40,948 nucleotides of DNA from an uncultured Alphaproteobacteria bacterium. Lineage in GTDB: Bacteria > Pseudomonadota > Alphaproteobacteria > HIMB59 > GCA-002718135. The translations under genes were made by a program, and so were the position numbers. The stretch lies in assembly GCA_902575375.1 (NCBI GenBank), contig CACGRD010000008.1, forward strand, positions 1 through 40,948, written 5' to 3'. Positions 16,211 to 23,204 of this stretch are shown here, in pieces; position 1 is the first letter of the stretch; every line of letters begins with the position of its first letter. Below the pieces are notes generated by a model. That model was given only the letters and a program-made list of their open reading frames with translations, searched no databases and was not told the origin of the DNA.

Positions 16211-17177
16211 CTAATAATTTATTTTTATTTTCATCATCACAAAAAGAATACTTAATTGCGTTATGAGTAAGGGAGGTTAGTTCTTTTTCATTTAAACCTA
16301 AATCTTCCATGACTTTGTATTCACCGTTTATCGTAGCATTAAAAAAAGGAGGGTCATCTGAATTGACTGTTACTTTTACTCCTTGATCAAATAATGTTTT
16401 CACAGGATGATCTACATAATCTTTGTAAATTTTAGTTGCGATATTACTTGTTGGACAGGTTTCTAGAATAATATCTTTCTCAATTATATCTTTGACTAAA
16501 TCAGGATCCTCTATTGATCGAACTCCGTGACCTAATCTTGTTGGATGCAGAAGGTTAACAGCATTTCTTATATTTACAGGACCATCCCATTCACCTGCAT
16601 GAACTGTTATTGGAAAATTTTCTTTTTTTAACATATCAAATGTTTCAACAAATAAGTTTGGAGGAAAATGAAGCTCATCTCCAGCTAAACCAAAACCAAC
16701 TAAACAAGGATGGGGGTTATTTAAAACTTCCTCTGCAGTTCCTTGTACTGATTCTGGTCCTAAATGTCTGATCCCATTCATTATATAACGTGAAACAATT
16801 CCAAAATCCTCTTCAGCTTTTTTAGAAGCTTCATAGACTCCTTCAATAAATGAATGGTAAGTCATGCCTTTTTCTTTAGCATGAGTTGAGGAAATCATCG
16901 CTTCGACATAAAGAACATTATTAGCCGCACAATCTTTTAAATATTCATACGTTAATTCAAAATAATCTTCTGGCGTATGTATGACAGAAGTAACGATGTC
17001 ATATTTTTTTATAAAATCATAAAAATCATCCCATTGGTATGCATATTCTGAGCCAAACATTTCTTCAGGTATTTCATGATTATTTCGTTTAGCAAATTTC
17101 TTACATAATTCTGGCGTAATGGTTGCCTCTAAATGAACATGAATTTCTGCTTTTTTAACTGAATTAAAAATATTCAT
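16197..17177 (-). CDS. add: Adenosine deaminase family protein
   Basis: 326 residues from the ATG whose complement is 17175-17177. The frame stays open to 17306, but the extra N-terminal part is unrelated to the family and would overlap the divergent protease gene. Zinc ligands are visible in AEIHVHLEAT (HxH close to the N-terminus), the His of TVHAGEW, and the Asp pair in VNSDDPPFF; the catalytic Glu and His lie in GLAGDE and RLGHGVRS. The family usually has HLEG where this has HLEA. It deaminates adenosine (or a close relative such as adenine) to the hypoxanthine form in the cytoplasm. It converges on the adenosine kinase gene with a 14-base overlap, so both adenosine fates are encoded side by side. 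Confidence 0.87.
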   Translation of the reverse strand: MNIFNSVKKAEIHVHLEATITPELCKKFAKRNNHEIPEEMFGSEYAYQWDDFYDFIKKYDIVTSVIHTPEDYFELTYEYLKDCAANNVLYVEAMISSTHAKEKGMTYHSFIEGVYEASKKAEEDFGIVSRYIMNGIRHLGPESVQGTAEEVLNNPHPCLVGFGLAGDELHFPPNLFVETFDMLKKENFPITVHAGEWDGPVNIRNAVNLLHPTRLGHGVRSIEDPDLVKDIIEKDIILETCPTSNIATKIYKDYVDHPVKTLFDQGVKVTVNSDDPPFFNATINGEYKVMEDLGLNEKELTSLTHNAIKYSFCDDENKNKLLAKLN

Positions 17178-17194
17178 ATAAATAAAATTACCTA

Positions 17195-17200
17195 TATAAT
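17195..17200 (+). promoter_or_regulatory. TATAAT -10-like hexamer in the 29-bp spacer between add and the M48 protease gene
   Basis: The start codons of the divergent add and protease genes are separated by only 29 bases (17178-17206). A perfect TATAAT lies seven bases from the protease ATG. If used as a -10, transcription would begin at or next to the start codon, giving a leaderless or nearly leaderless message. No ribosome binding site is visible between the hexamer and the ATG. AT-rich DNA makes chance hexamers common. Confidence 0.35.
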
Positions 17201-17206
17201 AATAAT

Positions 17207-18118
17207 ATGGAAGCAAGAATAAACAGAAGAAGCTTTGTTTTTGGTGCAAGTTGTTCTTTATGTGGTTCCATGATTTTACCATCTTGTACACAAGTACCAT
17301 TAACAAATAGAAGTCAGCTTAATTTATATGATAGTAACCTTCCTATAATTTTAATGGGTGGCGGTGTTCTTGGTACTCCAAAAATTTATCCCAATGAAAG
17401 AGCTCTTAATCAAGAAGTTGAGAAAACATATTCTAGATTTTTATCAAAAGCTAAAGAAGATAAAATTCTTTTAGATAACACAGATGAGTCAAAAAAAATT
17501 GAAGAAATCGGAAGGGAAATTTATACCTCTCTAGATACATTTTATATTAATAAGCGTGAAAAAAATCCTGTAGAAAATTTTAATTGGCAATTTGCTCTAA
17601 TTGAATCTGATACAAAAAATGCATGGTGTATGCCTGGTGGTAAGATTGCTTTCTATACTGGTATACTTCCTGTTTGTAAAAATGATGACGGGATTGCAGC
17701 AGTCATGGGACATGAAATTGCGCATGCATTTGCTAGACATACCGTAGAGAAATTAACTCAAGCATCTATGATGCAGATGGCAACGATTGGAATATCGCGA
17801 AGTAAATACGCAGAACTTCTTAATAAATCTTTTAGAGTAGGTAATGTAGGAGGCAATGTTTACAACTCAGTTGTCAAGTACGGTATTTTTCTTCCATTTA
17901 GTAGAAAAATGGAAAGTGAAGCTGATTATTTAGGCATGGGATTTATGAATCTTGCTGGATTTAATATTAAGGAGCCTGCTAAATTATGGCAGAGAATGAT
18001 GGCGGGTCAAGAAGGAAGAGTACCTGAATTTATGGGGTCACATCCAAGTCCTGATAATAGATCTAAAAAGTTTCTTGAATGGGAAAGTGAAATTTTAGAT
18101 AAATTTCCTCAAGTTTAA
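17207..18118 (+). CDS. M48-family metalloprotease with Tat-like signal
   Basis: 303 residues. The zinc motif HEIAH lies in VMGHEIAHAFARH, and the third ligand Glu is in MESEADYLGM, the arrangement of M48 (LoiP/BepA/Oma1-like) peptidases. These are envelope proteases that remove damaged or misassembled proteins. The N-terminus carries twin arginines (INRRSFVFGAS) and then LPSC at about residues 23-26, which could be a poor lipobox (Pro at -2), so export through Tat and possible lipid anchoring are inferred. A conserved MPGGKIAFYTGIL segment lies before the zinc motif. The ABC ATPase gene follows after 21 bases. Confidence 0.87.
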   Translation: MEARINRRSFVFGASCSLCGSMILPSCTQVPLTNRSQLNLYDSNLPIILMGGGVLGTPKIYPNERALNQEVEKTYSRFLSKAKEDKILLDNTDESKKIEEIGREIYTSLDTFYINKREKNPVENFNWQFALIESDTKNAWCMPGGKIAFYTGILPVCKNDDGIAAVMGHEIAHAFARHTVEKLTQASMMQMATIGISRSKYAELLNKSFRVGNVGGNVYNSVVKYGIFLPFSRKMESEADYLGMGFMNLAGFNIKEPAKLWQRMMAGQEGRVPEFMGSHPSPDNRSKKFLEWESEILDKFPQV

Positions 18119-18139
18119 TTTTAGTGTAATAGGTATTTT

Positions 18140-19186
18140 ATGATTGCTGTTGAAGTTAAAGATCTTACTCACTCTATTAATAATAAAAAAATTTTAAATA
18201 ATATTAATTTTAATCTCAATAAAGATAGTATCTCTTGTATTTTGGGGCCGTCAGGTAGTGGAAAAACTACTTTATTAAAGCTTATAGCAGGTCTTGAAAA
18301 AGTACAGTCAGGGAAAATTATTATTAATGGTGAAGAAGTAAGTAGTACAGCAAAACACTTACCTACAGAAAAAAGAAAAATTGGTTTTTTATTTCAAGAT
18401 TACGCTTTATTCCCACATTTGACAGTAAAAGAAAATTTGAGATTTCCAACTAATGCTAAAAATTCAACTAATAATGTTGATGAAATTATTGAATTAATAA
18501 AATTACCAAATTCACTAGATAAATACCCACACGAGTTAAGTGGTGGTGAACAACAGAGAGTTGCTCTTGCACGATCTATAATTTCACAACCTGATTTACT
18601 ATTATTAGATGAGCCTTTTTCAAGTTTGGATTTAAGTCTTCGAGAAGAGGTGAGAGATGATACGCTGCATCTTTTACAAAAATCAAATGTGTCTGTAATT
18701 ATAGTCACTCATGATCCTTTCGAAGCAATGTTTATCTCAAATCATATAAATATTTTCGATAAATCAGGTTCGATTGTACAGTCAGGAACTCCGAATGATC
18801 TCTATAACAATCCAAAAAATTCATATGTTACAGGTTTTTTTGGTGAAACAAATAAATTTGAAGGTGTCGTTAAAGAATCTCACATTCACACACCGGTTGG
18901 GAAAATTAAAACACCTGGAAATTTAGAAGGTGAAAAAGTTGTGGTACACATAAGACCTCAAGGTATAAAACTCAACAAACAACCAACACCAGTTAATGGA
19001 ATTAAGGGAACCGTTATGGCATCAAAATTAATGGGGTCATTTAGTTTTATCCATTTATCTGTTTTAGATAATAATAATGAAGTTGTTCATGTTCATAGCC
19101 ACATGCCTGCTGACTTTAATCCAAAACAATCTTCTGCAGTCGAGATAGAAATTGATAATGAACAGGCTTACATATTTAAGAATTAA
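18140..19186 (+). CDS. fbpC: Fe3+ ABC transporter ATP-binding protein (FbpC-like)
   Basis: 348 residues. Walker A GPSGSGKTT, Q-loop in LFQDYALFPHL, signature LSGGEQQRVALARS, Walker B LLLLDEPFSSLD and H-loop THDPFEA, then a C-terminal TOBE-like domain. The closest type is the Fe3+/spermidine/sulfate group (FbpC, PotA). Assignment to iron comes from the permease and binding-protein genes immediately beyond its 3' end. It is convergent to them with a gap of three bases, so the ATPase is expressed from a different transcript than its partners. It may be read together with the M48 protease gene upstream. Confidence 0.85.
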   Translation: MIAVEVKDLTHSINNKKILNNINFNLNKDSISCILGPSGSGKTTLLKLIAGLEKVQSGKIIINGEEVSSTAKHLPTEKRKIGFLFQDYALFPHLTVKENLRFPTNAKNSTNNVDEIIELIKLPNSLDKYPHELSGGEQQRVALARSIISQPDLLLLDEPFSSLDLSLREEVRDDTLHLLQKSNVSVIIVTHDPFEAMFISNHINIFDKSGSIVQSGTPNDLYNNPKNSYVTGFFGETNKFEGVVKESHIHTPVGKIKTPGNLEGEKVVVHIRPQGIKLNKQPTPVNGIKGTVMASKLMGSFSFIHLSVLDNNNEVVHVHSHMPADFNPKQSSAVEIEIDNEQAYIFKN

Positions 19187-19189
19187 GTT

Positions 19190-20785
19190 TTAGTTTTTTA
19201 TTGGTTTAGTAATTGTTCTGTTAAGAAAAATCACTGGTCCTAATCCAGCAATAACGATAATTAGAGCTGCAAATGCTGACTCCTCTAACATTTCATCAGA
19301 GGCATATTGATAAACATAAGTTGCTAGTGTCTCAAAATTAAATGGTCTTAATAAAAGAGTTATTGGAAGTTCTTTTAAGATGTCTACGAAAACTAATATT
19401 CCTCCAACTAATAAATTTGTATACAGCAAGGGTAATATAATTTTTCTTATACTTTTGAAAAAACTAACACCCATTGTTCTTGATGCATCTAATAAGTTTG
19501 GATGAATTCTTGAAATACCTGATGTAATGGCTCCATTACCAACAGCTAAAAATCTTATACTATACGCAAATAATAAAATTATAAATCCACCAACAGCATA
19601 ACTCATACGAAAATAAATTAAATCATTAAGCCACCCAACAAATACCACTATTCCAACAGCAAGAATTGTTCCTGGAAAAGCATAACCAGAAGAAGCAAAA
19701 AATATTAAAATTTTTTGGAAATTATTTGATTTATATGCTCCAACTATAATCATTAATAAGGAGAGCGACATAATGAATGATGAAGAAATAAATGCTAAAG
19801 ATATGCTTGAAATTGTTATTTGAAAAATTTCAATAAAATTTATTATAGAATAACCTTTAATTACAAAATTCAATAAAATTGAAACAGGTATTATAAAACC
19901 AAGACTCAAAGGTATTAGGCAAATTAAAAACAATAAAAAATTTTTAACTCCAGAAACTGCTTGGGTTGGTGTATAAGATGCACCACTGTACTTTTCATGA
20001 AATTTTCTACTACGCCTACCCAAATACTCTAAAGTTAAAAGTACTATAACAATCATAAATAAAATACTAGAAATCTGTGATGCGCCAGATAGACTATTCA
20101 TTCCTAGCCAAACATTAAATACACCTAAGGTTAATGTTTCAATTGCAAAATAATCAACTGTCCCAAAATCAGAAATTGTTTCCATTAGTACTAAGGCCAA
20201 ACCTGCAATTATACCTGGACGACCAAATGGAATAGCAACATTGAAGAAGGAATTCCTTCCGTAAATAGAACTAGTTTGAAAAAAAGATATAGGTGTCGTT
20301 ATAAATGATGCTCTAGTCATTAAATATACATATGGATACAATACAGAGGACATTACTAAAATTGCACCTCCCATTGATCGCACATTTGGAAACCAGTAAT
20401 CTTTCGTGCTTGTCCAACCAAATATGTCTCTTAACAATGATTGAAGAGGACCAGCATATTCAAAAAAGTCGGTATAAGTATAGGCAATAATATAAGCTGG
20501 GACAGCAGCTGGTAATAATAACATCCATTCAAAAAATTTTTTCCCAAAAAAATTATATCTTGTCACTATCCAGGCAGTAGTTAAACCAAAGACTAAACTT
20601 AATCCTCCAACACCAAACATTAAAATTATTGTATTGGTCAGATATCTGGGCAAAACAGTTGAAAATAAATGTGGCCATAGTGACGTATCGCCTAAGATTG
20701 CGTAATAAAATATTGAAAAAATTGGAGCGATAATTACTAAAGCAATTATCGCCACAGAATTTGACCATAAATTAAAATTTATCAA
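19190..20785 (-). CDS. fbpB: Fe3+ ABC transporter permease (FbpB-like, fused two-domain)
   Basis: 531 residues with about twelve membrane segments: two permease domains fused in one chain, as in FbpB/SfuB iron transporters. Segments such as LPAAVPAYIIAYTYTDFF in the first half and YAFPGTILAVGIVVFVGWL in the second are typical; EAA-like loops are IYGRNSFFNVAIPFGRPG and DASRTMGVSFFKSIRKIILP. It forms the inner-membrane channel fed by the binding protein encoded 17 bases upstream. Convergent with fbpC. Confidence 0.9.
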   Translation of the reverse strand: MINFNLWSNSVAIIALVIIAPIFSIFYYAILGDTSLWPHLFSTVLPRYLTNTIILMFGVGGLSLVFGLTTAWIVTRYNFFGKKFFEWMLLLPAAVPAYIIAYTYTDFFEYAGPLQSLLRDIFGWTSTKDYWFPNVRSMGGAILVMSSVLYPYVYLMTRASFITTPISFFQTSSIYGRNSFFNVAIPFGRPGIIAGLALVLMETISDFGTVDYFAIETLTLGVFNVWLGMNSLSGASQISSILFMIVIVLLTLEYLGRRSRKFHEKYSGASYTPTQAVSGVKNFLLFLICLIPLSLGFIIPVSILLNFVIKGYSIINFIEIFQITISSISLAFISSSFIMSLSLLMIIVGAYKSNNFQKILIFFASSGYAFPGTILAVGIVVFVGWLNDLIYFRMSYAVGGFIILLFAYSIRFLAVGNGAITSGISRIHPNLLDASRTMGVSFFKSIRKIILPLLYTNLLVGGILVFVDILKELPITLLLRPFNFETLATYVYQYASDEMLEESAFAALIIVIAGLGPVIFLNRTITKPIKN

Positions 20786-20802
20786 AACAGTTAACCTATA
20801 AT

Positions 20803-21816
20803 TTACCAGCCTACTCTATCAATGATTTTCTGAGCTACGGGAGCAAGTTCTGCAAGTTTTTCAACAGGCAGTTTATCTTCTTTAAACTCGCCCCATGATT
20901 TTAACTCATCAGTTAATTGCATATCTGGGTTAACCGGATATTCATAGTTTATAGAACTGTAAAGGACTTGTGCTTTTGGCTGAGTAAGAAATTCAAATAG
21001 TGCAATCGCATTGTCTTTATTTTTAGAGTACTTAATTACACCTCCGCCAGCAACATTGATGTGATTCCCTCTGTCTTTTTGATTAGTAAAAACTAACTCT
21101 ATTGAGTTAGCCCACTCTTTTTGTTCTGGATTCTTTTCATTAAATTTCATTTTTCCAAAGTAATATGTATTCATTACAGCAATATCACAGACACCTTCAT
21201 AAATTGCTTTTGCTTGAGCTCTATCATTACCCTCAGGTTTACGTGCTAAATTTGCCACAACGCCTGCAGCCCATTCTTCAGCAATAACTTCTCCATTTGC
21301 AGCAATTATTGAAGCTAAAAGTGATCTATTGTAGTCATGGCTGCCAGGTCTTGTACAAATTTTACCTTTCCATTTTGGATCAGATAAATCTTCTATTCTT
21401 TTAATTGAGTCTGTAGATAATCTTTCTTTTGATATTGCAACAATTCTAGCTCTCTTTGAAAGTGCAAACCATTTATTATTACTGTCTCTTAAATGATTTG
21501 GAATATTCATATTCAAAATATCTGAGTTAATTGGTTGCAAAATATCCTTTTCAACAAATTGGTTTAACCTTGCTATATCAACTGTTAATACCAAGTCAGC
21601 AGGTGTATCTTCACCTTCAGCTAGAACTCTTTCAAGTAATCCTTTTTTTGCATGTAAAACATTTACCTTTATACCAGTCGATTTTGTAAATTCCTCAAAG
21701 AAAGGATCTATTAAAATTGGCTGCCTGTATGAATAAACATTAACCTCTTTGGCAAACAAGTTTAGTGAAATGGTGGATGCAATTAGTATTAGTAGTAATC
21801 TAAAAATAATTTTCAT
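20803..21816 (-). CDS. fbpA: Fe3+ periplasmic binding protein (FbpA-like)
   Basis: 337 residues. Signal peptide ending near NLFAKE (about residue 22). VNVYSYRQPILIDPFFEEFTK, ADLVLTVDIARL, GSHDYNRSLLA and VMNTYYFGKM are typical of ferric-iron binding proteins; Tyr residues in the NTYYFG segment are the expected iron ligands. It captures Fe3+ in the periplasm and hands it to the FbpB permease encoded 17 bases downstream. The start ATG is preceded by GAAGG and, further upstream, by a strong inverted repeat. Confidence 0.9.
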   Translation of the reverse strand: MKIIFRLLLILIASTISLNLFAKEVNVYSYRQPILIDPFFEEFTKSTGIKVNVLHAKKGLLERVLAEGEDTPADLVLTVDIARLNQFVEKDILQPINSDILNMNIPNHLRDSNNKWFALSKRARIVAISKERLSTDSIKRIEDLSDPKWKGKICTRPGSHDYNRSLLASIIAANGEVIAEEWAAGVVANLARKPEGNDRAQAKAIYEGVCDIAVMNTYYFGKMKFNEKNPEQKEWANSIELVFTNQKDRGNHINVAGGGVIKYSKNKDNAIALFEFLTQPKAQVLYSSINYEYPVNPDMQLTDELKSWGEFKEDKLPVEKLAELAPVAQKIIDRVGW

Positions 21817-21833
21817 ATAACCTTCTTTTTTTT

Positions 21834-21856
21834 GTGGAGATAATAAATATCTCCAC
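21834..21856 (-). promoter_or_regulatory. Inverted repeat directly upstream of fbpA
   Basis: Nine-base arms GTGGAGATA and TATCTCCAC (21834-21842 and 21848-21856) around a five-base loop. On the minus strand it lies just before an A-rich run, the GAAGG ribosome binding site and the fbpA start codon. It could be a 5' leader hairpin or a repressor palindrome for iron control. It does not resemble the published Fur, Irr or RirA sites I know. The neighbouring 21857-21980 is AT-rich and I see no gene in it. Confidence 0.5.
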
Positions 21857-21986
21857 GTTCTATGATTAAGAATCTTATTAAAAATTATCAGAATACGAAT
21901 GTAGATCTATATGAATTTTTTTTTAATATCAGTGTTGTTAAAATTCATAAAATTAGATTTATTCTAAATTTAAAGTTAAAAATGTT

Positions 21987-22004
21987 GGGGCCACTTTGGG
22001 CCCC
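21987..22004 (-). terminator. Rho-independent terminator after hsp20
   Basis: GGGGCC (21987-21992) pairs with GGCCCC (21999-22004) around a six-base loop. On the minus strand the stem is followed by AACATTTTTAAC, giving the U-rich tail. It lies just beyond the hsp20 stop codon (22013). The GC-rich stem stands out sharply in this AT-rich DNA. Confidence 0.8.
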
Positions 22005-22012
22005 TATCAAAA

Positions 22013-22450
22013 CTATTTTATTGAAATAAGTCTAGCTTTTTTTTCTTCTGGAATAATTCTCTCCAAATCAATCGCTAAAAGTCCATTTTTCAATTCAGCA
22101 TCTTTGACTTTGATGTCTTCTGAAATTGTGAACGATCTTTCAAATTGTCTTGTTGAGATACCTTTATGGATTACACCATTATCGTTTTCATTAACCACTT
22201 TTTCTTTAGGTTTATTTCTAACAGTTAAGTTGTTTTCTTTTAATTCAATCTCAATGTCTTCTTTACTATATCCAGCGAGAGCAACTTCAATTTTATAGTT
22301 ATGCTCATCAACTCTATGAATATTGTAAGGTGGATAATTTGTATTGTATCGTTCCGTAGACTCCAACATTCTATCAAATTCATCAAAAATTGAGTCAAAT
22401 CCAACAGAGAATGGTCTTAAAGAATTCCAAACGGATAGGTTTCTAGTCAT
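22013..22450 (-). CDS. Small heat-shock protein Hsp20 (IbpA-like)
   Basis: 145 residues from the ATG complementing 22448-22450, which has a good AGGAG site; an upstream in-frame ATG at 22492 would add 14 unrelated residues and lacks one. SVGFDSIFDEFDRMLES is the N-terminal segment typical of IbpA/HspA class proteins. The alpha-crystallin domain follows (from about residue 36, YNIHRVDEHNYKIEVALAGY, ending near LKNGLLAIDL). The C-terminal anchoring I-x-I motif is ISI at 142-144. It holds unfolding proteins for refolding by DnaK/ClpB. The 5' leader carries a ROSE-like thermosensor (separate entry), which also supports the chosen start. Confidence 0.93.
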   Translation of the reverse strand: MTRNLSVWNSLRPFSVGFDSIFDEFDRMLESTERYNTNYPPYNIHRVDEHNYKIEVALAGYSKEDIEIELKENNLTVRNKPKEKVVNENDNGVIHKGISTRQFERSFTISEDIKVKDAELKNGLLAIDLERIIPEEKKARLISIK

Positions 22451-22525
22451 AATAACTCCTTTATTAAGCAAGTTTATTTTGTCCGCACCCACAATGGCAT
22501 ACAGACAATATTAATGTGGGGATGA
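22451..22525 (-). promoter_or_regulatory. ROSE-like RNA thermometer in the hsp20 leader
   Basis: On the minus-strand transcript UUGCU (complement of 22467-22471) stands six bases before AGGAG (complement of 22456-22460). Paired antiparallel they give U-G, U-A, G-G, C-G and U-A, the ROSE arrangement in which U(U/C)GCU masks the Shine-Dalgarno through a G-G mismatch. Further 5' is a hairpin with arms CCCACA and TGTGGG (22515-22520 and 22488-22493), like the stabilising upstream hairpins of ROSE elements. ROSE elements are known before small heat-shock genes of Alpha- and Gammaproteobacteria. I infer that heat melts the structure and opens translation. Confidence 0.7.
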
Positions 22526-22547
22526 TTGTGTTTAATTCAAGTCTTTG

Positions 22548-23204
22548 TTATTTTTTTCTTATAAACGATAATCCATCTGATAATGGCAGAAGAGAGAATT
22601 CCACTCTTGTGTCATTTTTTATTTTTAAATTTAAATCACGGATAGTTTTTGTTTGAGAGTCTTGTTTAGTTTCGTCAGCGACATCACCGTGCCAAAGCAT
22701 ATTATCAATAATTATTATTCCATTGGAAACTAATAGGTTTAGCGACAGTTCGTAATAATTTGGATAATTATTTTTATCAGCATCTATAAAAATTAAATCA
22801 TAAGTGTGTTGATGGTCTATCATGCTTTGCATTACCTCAACACCATCTCCAATAATCGATTCAATTTTTGAACTTATATTATCTAATTCCCAATATTTTT
22901 TTGCTAAGGGTAAAAATTCATCTGAATTATCAACAGTTACAATGTTTCCTGATTCAGGTAGGCCTCTAGCCAAAAACAAAGTGCTCATCCCTGTAAATCT
23001 TCCAATTTCTAAACAATTTTTAGCATTAGAAATTTTAGTGATCATTTCTAAAAACTGACCTTGTTCTTTTGCAATCTGCATTTGGGAAACACTGCCAAGT
23101 TTTAGAGTTTCATTTTCTAGTTCACTAATTATTTTATCTTCTCGGTAACCTACGCCTTGTAAGTATTGCACAAGTGCTTCATTAATTTCAGTTTGGGTAC
23201 TCAT
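22548..23204 (-). CDS. Class I SAM-dependent O-methyltransferase (CCoAOMT/COMT-like)
   Basis: 218 residues. The SAM-binding motif CLEIGRFTGMSTLFLA starts at about residue 62, followed by the acidic VTVDNSDEF and the metal-binding FIDADKNNYPNYY and IIIDNMLWHGDV. This is the family 3 (caffeoyl-CoA/catechol-type) methyltransferase with a divalent-cation site. Substrate unknown. Its ATG overlaps the deoA stop codon by one base, so it is the last gene of the nucleoside-salvage run; methylation of a nucleoside-derived compound is only a guess. Confidence 0.85.
   Translation of the reverse strand: MSTQTEINEALVQYLQGVGYREDKIISELENETLKLGSVSQMQIAKEQGQFLEMITKISNAKNCLEIGRFTGMSTLFLARGLPESGNIVTVDNSDEFLPLAKKYWELDNISSKIESIIGDGVEVMQSMIDHQHTYDLIFIDADKNNYPNYYELSLNLLVSNGIIIIDNMLWHGDVADETKQDSQTKTIRDLNLKIKNDTRVEFSLLPLSDGLSFIRKK

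Noticed and set aside
17178-17306. N-terminal extension of the adenosine deaminase frame
   Set aside because: The extra 43 residues are unrelated to the family and would overlap the divergent protease start; the ATG at 17177 matches the normal N-terminus.
21857-21980. Possible small RNA or gene between fbpA and hsp20
   Set aside because: AT-rich, no open frame with a ribosome binding site and no stable fold apart from the two hairpins already listed.
22451-22492. Longer Hsp20 start at 22492
   Set aside because: The internal ATG at 22450 has an AGGAG site, matches the family N-terminus and sits exactly after the ROSE-like leader.
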